Assembly (NCBI GenBank): GCA_021801305.1
Contig: JAJYYD010000092.1
Span: forward strand, 1 to 9,841
Source of the DNA: Thermoplasmata archaeon
Lineage (GTDB): Archaea; Thermoplasmatota; Thermoplasmata; Thermoplasmatales; Thermoplasmataceae
DNA length: 9,841 nt
Direction of reading: 5' to 3'
The notes under the pieces are model-generated. The model did not search any database and was not told the DNA's origin. It worked only from the letters and a program-made list of their open reading frames with translations. Every line of letters begins with the position of its first letter. Position 1 is the first letter of the stretch. The position numbers and the translations under genes were made by a program. Below are positions 1 to 6,914 of this stretch, piece by piece.

Positions 1-911
1 GGGTTCCACACCCTGGATGTATCTTATTACATTTGCTACGGTTTCTTCTATGAATCTTCCCTGGCTCTCAACCGTAACGCCGGCTATATGGGGACTGAAG
101 AGAACGTTATCCATCTTGAACAGTTCTGATGAAAAATCAGGAGGTTCCCGGTCAAATACATCAATTCCAGCCCTTATCTTTCCGCTCTTCAATGCTGCAA
201 TCAGATCGGGGGTTTTAACCACCTCCGCTCTTGATGTGTTGATGAATATGCAACCTGTCTTCATGGAATCAAACTGTTTCTTTCCTATCATGTGTTTGGT
301 CTCAGCGGTCAGGGGCACATGGAGAGAAATTATGTCAGAGGCAGAAAGGAGTTCTTCGAGTGGAACAAAAGTCACACCCAGCTCTTCCTCCACAGAATCC
401 GGTAGTCTTACCGAATCATGGTAGATTATCCCCGATCCCATAACAAGAAGCCTTTCAGCCAGTCTTCTTCCTATTGCACCCATTCCCACAATTCCGAAGG
501 TCTTTCCTTTGAGGTCCCTGGAAGCAGTCAGGATGGGCCAGTTTCCACTCCTGATTTCACTGTCCAGGAACCTGAAATCCTTAAGGAAGAAAGGGTCATC
601 CCAATAACATGTTCCGCCACGCTTTCCTTGTTGGAAGTTGGAGAATTGCACATCACAATCCCGCGCTTCCTGACAGTTTCCAGATCCACATTGTCATAAC
701 CGGTGCTTGCAATCTGCAGGAATTTCAGTGATGGAAACTTTTTGAGTACATTCGCATCAATCCTTGTGAATGTTGTGGCCACAAGTACTTCTGAATCATC
801 AGATTCAAATTCAGTGTCAGTCCTTATAACCATGTCAGGAAGTATGCTTGCAGCGGTTTTCCTTATATCATCTACAGGCAGGAATGGAGGCAGAATAGCG
901 GTTACTTTCAT
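1..911 (-). pseudogene. D-isomer-specific 2-hydroxyacid dehydrogenase, frameshifted and cut by the window edge
   Basis: NAD(P)-dependent oxidoreductase of the D-2-hydroxyacid dehydrogenase family (phosphoglycerate dehydrogenase, glyoxylate/hydroxypyruvate reductase and relatives). It starts at the ATG complementary to 909-911 (MKVTAILPPFLPVDD) and reads in one frame through STGYDNVDL and SVAEHVIGMTLS. It then hits a frame change near 584-592. From there to position 1 the next frame is open and carries the rest of the family pattern: FGIVGMGAIGRR (GxGxxG dinucleotide loop), NTSRAEVV (catalytic Arg), DREPP (catalytic Glu) and SPHIAGVT (catalytic His). Adding one base in the sequence read CTTTCTTCC on the minus strand restores a single ORF, joined as MTLSFLKDFRFLD. 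About 303 codons are present, so only a short C-terminus lies outside. Because all catalytic residues survive, a sequencing error or a very recent mutation is more likely than an old pseudogene. No Shine-Dalgarno site precedes the start, so the gene is probably leaderless. The substrate cannot be told from sequence. Confidence 0.9.
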
Positions 912-938
912 AAATTCAAATGAAAATAACGTACTTAA

Positions 939-962
939 CCATGTTCATAACCATTTTCATAA
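939..962. repeat. 12-bp tandem direct repeat in divergent promoter region
   Basis: Two adjacent 12-bp units, CCATGTTCATAA (939-950) and CCATTTTCATAA (951-962), differ at one base. They lie between the two divergent starts. They are about 28-51 bp upstream of the minus-strand dehydrogenase start, just outside where its TATA box would sit, and about 50-72 bp upstream of the GTG at 1011. The position suits a regulator binding site acting on one or both promoters, but no regulator is known from this sequence. Confidence 0.45.
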
Positions 963-981
963 GTTCAGGAATCCAGAAAAA

Positions 982-990
982 AAATATTTA
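982..990 (+). promoter_or_regulatory. TATA box for ThyX-like gene (leaderless start)
   Basis: AAATATTTA, preceded by an A-rich stretch (976-983), is centred about 25 bp upstream of the GTG at 1011. That is the standard archaeal TATA-to-start distance. It implies the transcript begins at or next to the GTG, consistent with the lack of a Shine-Dalgarno sequence. Confidence 0.55.
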
Positions 991-1010
991 CACTTAAACC
1001 ATTAACACCG

Positions 1011-2600
1011 GTGGAAAATTTTTCTAATGAACATGGTGACGTATTCCTGATCAAAACTGACAGAATGATTGACAGGGGGGCACTTATGTCTAGATACAGC
1101 AGGACAGCCAGCCTCGATATAAGGGACGTTTACAGCAGGGAATTCATCAACAACCCGGACAGGGGAAAGGATTTCTACAGAAAGATTTTCCTTGAGTACG
1201 GTGACGAATCAGTGGCAGAGCTCACCACCGCACAGGTCGCAATCCAGAATATTTCAAATATAGCCACAAAATTCATTGAAGAGGCCAGGGTCGGCTTATC
1301 TTATCTGGAAAAATCTTCACGTTATGTAAGATATGACAAAAAGGTCAATGGAAAATACCTGTTCGCATCCGCTGATAAAATAGGGCTGGACAAAAAATAT
1401 TCGGAAATGTATGAAGAGCATTGTGAGTTCCTGTTCAGGACTTATGCGGAGTTTTATCCAGTTCTTTCCGATCTCATAAGGAAAAAAAATCCGGTAAGCG
1501 GTTTCAGGTTCCCATCCGGAGAGGGAAAAGATGTAGATTTTGACAAGCTGGACGAAACCGGGAAAGAGGCTGCCCTTAAATCTTATGAAAGTTCAGTGAG
1601 ATCAGCAACTCTTGATGAGATCAGGTCACTTCTTCCGGCATCAACTCTTACGAACCTTGGAATTTCCGGAAACGGAAGGTCATTCATTTCACTGATCCAG
1701 AGACTCAAGGGCACAGGTATCAGGGAGTGCCTGAAGCTTGCGGATGACCTTTACGGAGAACTTCACAGTGAACTCCCGGAACTGATCGATTCTGCACAGT
1801 CGGAAAGGTCAGGCAGGCTTGTGGATTATCTGGTGCAGATAAATGGACACTATACCCCGGAAAGAAGGACCAGTTCAAGTGAAGTCACCAATCTCAGGCT
1901 GATAAAATGCGATGGCAGGGACGAATCTCTCGACAGGGTTGTGTCAATGATACTGTATAACCAGTCTGGACTTTATGATGAGATAGAGAGAAATGTGGCA
2001 AAAATGCCACGGTCTGAAAAGGAGAATCTGATATCCACGTATTCAAAACTAAGGGAAAACAGGAGATTCAAGCCAGGTAGGGCTTTCGAGGCTGTCAACT
2101 TCTCGTTCGAGATCACAACGAATTTTGGTGCTTTCAGGGACCTCCAGAGGCACAGATTCCTGGGCATAATAAGGAAACCGCTTACAGCTGAGTTCGGTTA
2201 TGAAATCCCCGAAACAATAAATTCATCGCCTGATCTGAGGGAAAGGTTTGTGAAAGCTATGGAGAAAAGTATAGAGGTTTACAGGGTCCTGGCAGCACTT
2301 AATACTGATATTGCCCAGTATTGTGTCCCTTATGCTTTCATGTACCCGGTCATTGTCAATGCCAACCTGAGGGAGATAACATATTTTTCGGAGCTGAGAT
2401 CAACTCCACAGGCACACCTGGATCTTCGTAAAATAGCCAACTTGATGTACGGTGAGGTAAGAAGGACCCATCCGGAACTTTCCGGAATCATCAGGTTCGT
2501 GGACAGCAACAATTACATTCTGGGTAGGCTCAAATCGGAAATGAAGAAAGAGATCAGAATGAAGGAATTCCAGAACCATGATGAAAAAAATGAAATTTGA
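1011..2600 (+). CDS. Tandem-domain ThyX-like protein (flavin-dependent thymidylate synthase family)
   Basis: ThyX makes dTMP from dUMP using FAD, NADPH and methylene-tetrahydrofolate. This 529-residue protein is about twice the usual ThyX length and appears to be an internal duplication. The first half has SVAE (67-70), the stretch around 92-105 ending EKSSRY, and a tail GISGNGRSF...IQRLKGTGIRE. The second half has LQRHRFLG (378-385) and a tail ELRSTPQAHLDLRKIA. The ThyX signature is RHRxxSxNexSxRY. The N-terminal half keeps the later S, E, S, R and Y (S97, E100, S102, R104, Y105) but has lost RHR. The C-terminal half keeps RHR (380-382) but has lost SxRY. The GTG at 1011 is chosen because it follows a TATA box at leaderless distance; the ATG at 1065 is an alternative. 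Whether this enzyme makes dTMP is uncertain: it may be a pseudo-dimeric ThyX or a diverged relative with another role. Assignment to the family is firm; the activity is not. Confidence 0.82.
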   Translation: MENFSNEHGDVFLIKTDRMIDRGALMSRYSRTASLDIRDVYSREFINNPDRGKDFYRKIFLEYGDESVAELTTAQVAIQNISNIATKFIEEARVGLSYLEKSSRYVRYDKKVNGKYLFASADKIGLDKKYSEMYEEHCEFLFRTYAEFYPVLSDLIRKKNPVSGFRFPSGEGKDVDFDKLDETGKEAALKSYESSVRSATLDEIRSLLPASTLTNLGISGNGRSFISLIQRLKGTGIRECLKLADDLYGELHSELPELIDSAQSERSGRLVDYLVQINGHYTPERRTSSSEVTNLRLIKCDGRDESLDRVVSMILYNQSGLYDEIERNVAKMPRSEKENLISTYSKLRENRRFKPGRAFEAVNFSFEITTNFGAFRDLQRHRFLGIIRKPLTAEFGYEIPETINSSPDLRERFVKAMEKSIEVYRVLAALNTDIAQYCVPYAFMYPVIVNANLREITYFSELRSTPQAHLDLRKIANLMYGEVRRTHPELSGIIRFVDSNNYILGRLKSEMKKEIRMKEFQNHDEKNEI

Positions 2601-2638
2601 CCACAGGCATGGTATTCAGGATGTAAATGGGTAAAGGC

Positions 2639-2643
2639 TTTTT
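2639..2643 (+). terminator. Short T-tract after ThyX-like gene
   Basis: TTTTT about 40 bp after the stop codon could act as an archaeal oligo-T terminator. It is short and no hairpin precedes it, so support is weak. Confidence 0.25.
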
Positions 2644-2680
2644 CATAACCAGCATCCTTATCTAAAACATACTCATAACC
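2643..2680 (+). repeat. TCATAACC repeated 30 bp apart upstream of thermosome
   Basis: TCATAACC occurs at 2643-2650 and 2673-2680, start to start exactly 30 bp, close to three helical turns. The same octamer occurs at 945-952 within the divergent promoter region. It also occurs inside coding sequence (694-701, and inverted near 2197), so it is only a candidate regulator site. Confidence 0.25.
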
Positions 2681-2743
2681 GTGATAAATACTCTCCATGA
2701 AGGCTTAATTTTATTGATTTTGACGTGGACAGGATTTAAAAAA

Positions 2744-2784
2744 GTTTATATTGAAGAACATATTTATCCGGTAACTCGAGGTGA
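2744..2784 (+). promoter_or_regulatory. Thermosome promoter and Shine-Dalgarno site
   Basis: A TATA-like element (GTTTATATT, 2744-2752) behind an A-rich stretch predicts transcription starting near 2771-2778. GAGGTGA at 2778-2784 is a strong Shine-Dalgarno sequence 8 nt before the ATG at 2793. Unlike several genes here this one has a short leader. The site favours the ATG at 2793 over the in-frame ATG at 2808, which has a closer AGGTGG at 2798-2803. Confidence 0.6.
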
Positions 2785-2792
2785 ATTGATAA

Positions 2793-4442
2793 ATGTTAGG
2801 TGGACAAATGCCGATTTTAGTTCTCAAGGAGGGTACCTCCAGAGAACAAGGTAAAAATGCTCAGAAGAATAATATAGAAGCTGCCAAAGCGATTGCCGAT
2901 GCTATCAGGACCACACTTGGCCCGAAAGGCATGGACAAAATGCTGGTTGATTCTATTGGTGACATAATTATCTCCAATGATGGTGCAACCATCCTGAAAG
3001 AGATGGATGTTGATCATCCAACAGCAAAGATGATAGTTGAAGTGGCAAAATCCCAGGATACAGCAGTGGGAGACGGAACAACATCGGCTGTCATAATTGC
3101 CGGAGAATTGCTCAAGCAGGCAGAAGGGCTCATTGAACAGGGTGTTCACGCAACTGTTATTGCAAACGGTTACAGGCTTGCAGTGAATGAGGCTAAGAAG
3201 TACCTTGAAGAGATGGCGCTCAAGGCAACAGACGACAAAACCCTCAAACTCATAGCTATGACCGCACTCTCAGGAAAGAACACTGGACTGTCAAGTGAAC
3301 TGCTCTCAGATCTTGTTGTTAAAGCCATAGATGCAGTTGCTGAGGAGAGAAACGGCAAGGTCGTAGTGGACACTGCCAACATAAAAGTGGATAAAAAGAA
3401 TGGTGGAAGCGTTACCGATACCCAGTATATTTCCGGTCTCCTTATCGACAAGGAAAAGGTACATGCAAAAATGCCTTCCATAGTCAAGGATGCCAAAATA
3501 GCACTCATAGACTCTGCCCTTGAAATAAAGAAGACAGAAATAGAGGCAAAGGTACAGATTACTGATCCAACAAAGATCCAGGATTTCCTGACCCAGGAAT
3601 CTGACACACTCAAGGCAATGGTTGAGAAGGTTCACAAGAGCGGTGCGAACGTGATATTCTGCCAGAAGGGAATAGATGATATCGCCCAGCACTACCTTGC
3701 AAAAGACGGCATATACGCAGTAAGAAGAGTAAAGAAAAGCGACATGGAAAAACTCGCCAAGGCTACGGGCGCCAAGATAGTTACCAACCTGGACGACCTG
3801 TCTAAAGTTTCCCTCGGAGTTGCTGAAAGAGTGGAAGAGAAGAAGATCAGCGATGACAGGATGACATTTGTTACAGGATGCGCAAATCCAAAAGCTGTCA
3901 GCATACTTATCCGTGGTGGCACAGATCACGTGGTTTCAGAAATAGAAAGAGCACTCAACGATGCAATAAGGGTTGTTGGAATAACCAAGGAAGACGGCCG
4001 ATACCTGCCTGGCGGAGGAGCAGTTGAAGCAGAACTGTCCATGAGAGTCAGAAACTACGCAAACAGTGTGGGCGGAAGGGAACAGCTGGCCATAGAGGCT
4101 TTCTCAAAGGCTCTCGAGGTTATTCCAAGAACGCTTGCAGAGAATGCTGGAATGGACCCAATCAACACACTCATACAGCTTAAAGCCGAGCATGAGAAGG
4201 GGCAGAAGAACCAGGGAATAGATTTCTCCACCAACAAAACAGGTGACATGAACAAGGCTGGAGTCTATGACCCACTCCGTGTCAAGAAGCATGCCCTGGA
4301 AAGCGCGGTCGAAGTCTCCACCATGATACTCAGGATTGATGACGTGATTGCCAGCAGGAAGAGTTCAGGTGGCGAAGGAGCCGGACAGATGCCTGGCGGC
4401 ATGGGTGGAATGGGCGGTATGGGCGGCATGCCACCATACTGA
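2793..4442 (+). CDS. thsA: Thermosome subunit (group II chaperonin), alpha type
   Basis: ATP-driven protein-folding chamber subunit of the archaeal cytosol, forming double eight-membered rings. The 549-residue length is normal. Nucleotide-binding and hydrolysis motifs are intact: [10 protein letters not shown] (41-50), [11 protein letters not shown] (62-72) and GDGTTS (93-98) with the catalytic Asp at 95. Further family blocks are [48 protein letters not shown] and [21 protein letters not shown]. The C-terminus ends in the Gly/Met repeat tail ([14 protein letters not shown]) typical of thermosomes. From memory, the N-terminus ([18 protein letters not shown]) matches the Thermoplasma alpha subunit better than the beta, so thsA is the likely symbol. 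A beta paralogue is expected elsewhere in the genome, since Thermoplasma thermosomes are hetero-oligomers. It appears monocistronic, with its own promoter and a T-tract after the stop. Heat regulation is usual for the family but no known heat-shock operator is evident here. Confidence 0.97.
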   Translation: MLGGQMPILVLKEGTSREQGKNAQKNNIEAAKAIADAIRTTLGPKGMDKMLVDSIGDIIISNDGATILKEMDVDHPTAKMIVEVAKSQDTAVGDGTTSAVIIAGELLKQAEGLIEQGVHATVIANGYRLAVNEAKKYLEEMALKATDDKTLKLIAMTALSGKNTGLSSELLSDLVVKAIDAVAEERNGKVVVDTANIKVDKKNGGSVTDTQYISGLLIDKEKVHAKMPSIVKDAKIALIDSALEIKKTEIEAKVQITDPTKIQDFLTQESDTLKAMVEKVHKSGANVIFCQKGIDDIAQHYLAKDGIYAVRRVKKSDMEKLAKATGAKIVTNLDDLSKVSLGVAERVEEKKISDDRMTFVTGCANPKAVSILIRGGTDHVVSEIERALNDAIRVVGITKEDGRYLPGGGAVEAELSMRVRNYANSVGGREQLAIEAFSKALEVIPRTLAENAGMDPINTLIQLKAEHEKGQKNQGIDFSTNKTGDMNKAGVYDPLRVKKHALESAVEVSTMILRIDDVIASRKSSGGEGAGQMPGGMGGMGGMGGMPPY

Positions 4443-4449
4443 TCCACAA

Positions 4450-4460
4450 TTCTTTTTCTT
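4450..4460 (+). terminator. T-tract terminator after thermosome
   Basis: TTCTTTTTCTT begins 8 bp after the thermosome stop codon. Archaeal transcription commonly ends on such T-rich tracts without a hairpin. Confidence 0.5.
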
Positions 4461-4670
4461 CAATACCATTATTTTAGAGTAAAATTCTATAAGTTATTAA
4501 TTTCATATCAAATTCTTTACACTATAGCAAAATCACCTTGACACATCAAAGGCAATACACAGAATGAACATACATGTGGAACGCTATGTTTTACTAATTC
4601 TGGGTGAAGATGATAAACTTTTCTTTTTTATAAGGTATGAACTGTTTGACTCCTTGCTGAGAGGAAACTG

Positions 4671-4805
4671 ATGAACAGGAAATGCAATGATCACAGCAAA
4701 CTATGTAACTACGCAAATGAAATATTAGATCATACAGATGCTTCCTCCACCATTTCATGCTCTTCTTTGCCAATGATATCAAAACATAGGAGTATTAGGG
4801 GTTGA
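4671..4805 (+). CDS. Possible small ORF, 44 residues, unknown
   Basis: Not a recognised protein. The ATG at 4671 follows GAGAGGA (4659-4665), a good Shine-Dalgarno match 5 nt upstream, and a TATA-like TTTTTATAAGG (about 4625-4635) lies at the right distance for a short leader. The product begins MNRKCNDHSKLCNY. It has Cys at 5, 12 and 30 and His at 8, spaced CxxHxxxC, which could bind a metal, though such a short pattern arises by chance. There is no signal peptide or membrane segment. It sits alone between the thermosome terminator and the sucC promoter. The promoter and ribosome site together are the main support; without homologues the coding call stays weak. Confidence 0.3.
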   Translation: MNRKCNDHSKLCNYANEILDHTDASSTISCSSLPMISKHRSIRG

Positions 4806-4905
4806 AATGAATCATCTTATCTATTTTGGGTGCAGGCTTTACAACCATGCGGGAAGGGGTACGACATAGGAGAGAATGTCATCCGGTTTGAAAATAATAG
4901 AACAA

Positions 4906-4939
4906 ATTTATCTATTTTCAAGTGATTGCAGGGCGGTGA
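4906..4939 (+). promoter_or_regulatory. sucC promoter and Shine-Dalgarno site
   Basis: AATTTATCTA (4905-4914) is a TATA-like element. GGCGGTGA at 4932-4939 is a Shine-Dalgarno sequence 4 nt before the TTG at 4944. This supports the TTG at 4944 as start rather than the in-frame TTG at 4926, which would place the ribosome site inside the gene. Confidence 0.5.
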
Positions 4940-4943
4940 CATT

Positions 4944-6050
4944 TTGAATCTATACGAATACATGGGTAAAGAGATTTTCAGGAAAAATGGGATACCTGTA
5001 CCAGATGGGTACGTCATTGAAAGTGCAAGCCAACTAAAACCGTTCAAGAAACCTTCAGTTGTGAAATCACAGATACTCCTTGGAGGAAGGGGAAAATCGG
5101 GTGGTATCAAATTCGCCAAGAGCGATGCTGATCTCAAGGCGGCAGCATCAGAACTGCTTGGATCCAAAATAAGAAACCTCACTGTAACAAAGGTGCTCAT
5201 TGAAGATATGCTGAACATCAAGAAAGAGCTGTATGTCAGTATTGCACTCAGCAGATCGGACAGGGAACCTGTCCTGATTGCCAGTAATTCCGGAGGCGTG
5301 GAGATAGAATCAGTCCCCCAGAATGAAATATTCACAAAAAAAATAGACCCGCTTCTTGGCTATTCCGATTTCATAGGCAGGGAAGCTTCAGCTTTCATGA
5401 AGCTTGATCCCGAGATTGGAAAGCAGTTCAGATCACTTCTCGTGAATCTTTACAATGTTTTTGTGAACGAGGACTGCGAGCTTGTTGAGATAAATCCTCT
5501 TGTGATAACCGGTGAAGGCAACCTAATAGCAGCAGATGCAAAGGTCATAATGGACTCTGACTCCTTCTTCAGGCACAAGGATATAGTTATAACAGACCCA
5601 GAAAAAACTCCTCTGGAACTTGAAGCACAGGGAAAGGGATATGCGTTTGTGGAACTTGATGGAAAGATCGGTGTTATTGCCAACGGGGCAGGTCTCACAA
5701 TGGCCACTCTTGATGCCCTTACACTGCACAACGGGAAACCCAGGAACTTCCTTGACCTGGGAGGAACAGACAATGTGGATATAGTCGTGGAGGCATTTGA
5801 TCTGGTTCTCAAAGCTAATCCAAAAGCCATACTTGTAAATATTTTCGGCGGGGTTACCAAATGTGACACAGTCGCAAACGGGATAGTGGCGGCGAAGAAC
5901 AAATTCTCAATCAAGAAACCAATGGTTGTAAGGCTCAGCGGAGTTCATGAGGAAGAGGGAAGGCAGATTCTGAAAGATAACGGAATAGAATCCTATCCTA
6001 CAATGATGGAAGCAATTGAAAGAGTGGTAAAAGTTTCGGAGGTGCAGTAA
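4944..6050 (+). CDS. sucC: Succinyl-CoA ligase (ADP/GDP-forming) subunit beta
   Basis: Nucleotide-binding subunit of succinyl-CoA synthetase, which converts succinyl-CoA, phosphate and NDP to succinate, CoA and NTP in the citric acid cycle. Starting at TTG 4944 gives 368 residues and the family N-terminus MNLYEYMGKEIF; the start at 4926 would add six residues not seen in the family. The ATP-grasp region (about 1-225) has the Gly-rich loop GGRGKSGG (47-54) and metal-binding ELVEINPLV (179-187) followed by ADAK (197-200). The ligase-CoA domain has IANGAGLTMATLDA (245-258), FLDLGGT (269-275) and NIFGGVTKCD (299-308). It is directly followed by sucD: the TAA at 6048-6050 abuts the ATG at 6051, so the two are translationally linked, as expected for subunits made in equal amounts. 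Nucleotide preference (ATP or GTP) cannot be read reliably. Confidence 0.96.
   Translation: MNLYEYMGKEIFRKNGIPVPDGYVIESASQLKPFKKPSVVKSQILLGGRGKSGGIKFAKSDADLKAAASELLGSKIRNLTVTKVLIEDMLNIKKELYVSIALSRSDREPVLIASNSGGVEIESVPQNEIFTKKIDPLLGYSDFIGREASAFMKLDPEIGKQFRSLLVNLYNVFVNEDCELVEINPLVITGEGNLIAADAKVIMDSDSFFRHKDIVITDPEKTPLELEAQGKGYAFVELDGKIGVIANGAGLTMATLDALTLHNGKPRNFLDLGGTDNVDIVVEAFDLVLKANPKAILVNIFGGVTKCDTVANGIVAAKNKFSIKKPMVVRLSGVHEEEGRQILKDNGIESYPTMMEAIERVVKVSEVQ
6038..6044 (+). promoter_or_regulatory. sucD Shine-Dalgarno site within the end of sucC
   Basis: GGAGGTG, a near-perfect ribosome binding site, lies inside the last codons of sucC, 6 nt before the sucD ATG. It fixes the sucD start and marks the pair as coupled. 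Confidence 0.7.
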
Positions 6051-6908
6051 ATGTCAGTATATGTAGATGAGAATACAAAGGTCATAGTACAGGGTATCAC
6101 AGGACATCAGGGTTCATTCCACGCGGGTGAAATGATAAAATTTGGAACAAAAGTTGTAGCTGGAATATCCCCCGGTAAGGGAGGAACAAAATTCCAGGAC
6201 AAGGTTCCCATAGTTAACAGCGTGGCAGATGCAATGAGCTTCTCTCCAAATGCAACAATGATCTCAGTTGCCGCACCATTTGTAAAGGACGCAGCATATG
6301 AAGCAATTGATGCCGGCATTGGCATTGTGTACATACTTACAGAACATGTTCCTTTCCATGATACAATGGAAATCGTTCACCAGGCCAGGAGAAAGGGCAT
6401 TACGGTAATGGGACCAAACGGACCAGGCATAACTGTGCCTGGAAAATGCAAGATCGGCATCATGCCAAACCAGATCTTCCGGGATGGAGATGTTGCAGTT
6501 GCATCCAGAAGCGGAACCCTGACATATGAAATAGTTGAAGCCATCACGAGAAGTGGCATGGGAGAGAGTGCTGTAATAGGTCTGGGCGGAGATCCTGTCG
6601 TAGGACTTACCTTCATAGACGTGCTCAAAAAGTTCAACGATGATCCCAAGACAAAGAAGATAGTTCTTGTGGGAGAAATCGGCGGAAACAATGAAGAACT
6701 TGCAGCAGCATATATAAAGGCAAACATAAAGAAACAGGTCGTTGCTTACATCACTGGAAGGAGTGCGCCACCGGGAAAGAGGATGGGGCATGCAGGAGCC
6801 ATAATTGAGAAGGGTGTAGGTACTGCAGAATCGAAGATCAAGGCATTCAACGAAGCCGGGGTAAAAGTCGCAGATTACCCGGTGGATGTCCCAAAGCTAT
6901 TGAGATGA
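6051..6908 (+). CDS. sucD: Succinyl-CoA ligase subunit alpha
   Basis: Catalytic, CoA-binding subunit that carries the phosphohistidine intermediate of succinyl-CoA synthetase. The 285 residues match the family length. The N-terminal Rossmann CoA-binding domain has VQGITGHQGSFHAGEMIKFG (13-32) and AGISPGKGGTKF (37-48). The mid region has GPNGPGITVPGKCKIGIMP (121-139) and SRSGTLTYEIV (152-162). The C-terminal half has GLGGDPVVGLTFIDVL, VGEIGGNNEE and the active-site GHAGAIIEKG, with the phosphorylated His at residue 247. All key residues are present. There is no gap to sucC, and argF begins 6 nt after its stop, so all three probably share one mRNA from the promoter before sucC. Confidence 0.97.
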   Translation: MSVYVDENTKVIVQGITGHQGSFHAGEMIKFGTKVVAGISPGKGGTKFQDKVPIVNSVADAMSFSPNATMISVAAPFVKDAAYEAIDAGIGIVYILTEHVPFHDTMEIVHQARRKGITVMGPNGPGITVPGKCKIGIMPNQIFRDGDVAVASRSGTLTYEIVEAITRSGMGESAVIGLGGDPVVGLTFIDVLKKFNDDPKTKKIVLVGEIGGNNEELAAAYIKANIKKQVVAYITGRSAPPGKRMGHAGAIIEKGVGTAESKIKAFNEAGVKVADYPVDVPKLLR

Positions 6909-6914
6909 TGATCA

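Larger units (their letters stand above)
4443..4943. other. 500-bp region without a recognised gene
   Basis: AT-rich stretch between the thermosome and sucC. It contains the thermosome T-tract, one possible small ORF (4671-4805), a short inverted repeat GACAT/ATGTC (4863-4867 and 4876-4880, 8-nt loop), and two copies of TTATCTATTTT (4817-4827 and 4908-4918), the second lying in the sucC promoter. I see no tRNA, rRNA or clear guide RNA. Confidence 0.5.

Noticed and set aside
584..592. Programmed ribosomal frameshift in the dehydrogenase
   Set aside because: No slippery heptamer or downstream structure is seen, and the family does not use frameshifting.
17..1005. Plus-strand ORFs of 93-135 codons across the first kilobase
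   Set aside because: They are antisense to the 2-hydroxyacid dehydrogenase, whose conserved motifs on the minus strand explain the sequence.
3306..3929. Long antisense ORF (207 codons) inside the thermosome gene
   Set aside because: It mirrors the codon structure of the thermosome; there is no promoter or ribosome site and the product has no recognisable pattern.
4606..4700. Possible C/D box guide RNA (CTGA at 4657-4660, TGATGA at 4669-4674)
   Set aside because: The D'/C' spacing fits, but no proper upstream C box and no downstream D box (CTGA) follow at guide length.
4594..4782. Minus-strand ORF of 62 codons with a Cys-rich CCDHCISC segment
   Set aside because: It needs a TTG start without a Shine-Dalgarno site or TATA box, and overlaps the better-supported plus-strand small ORF.
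4863..4880. GACAT/ATGTC inverted repeat upstream of sucC as operator or terminator
   Set aside because: Only five base pairs with an 8-nt loop, which is expected by chance; kept only as a note in the intergenic description.
6264..6791. Antisense ORF of 175 codons inside sucD
   Set aside because: It is a shadow of a highly conserved gene, with no start signals.
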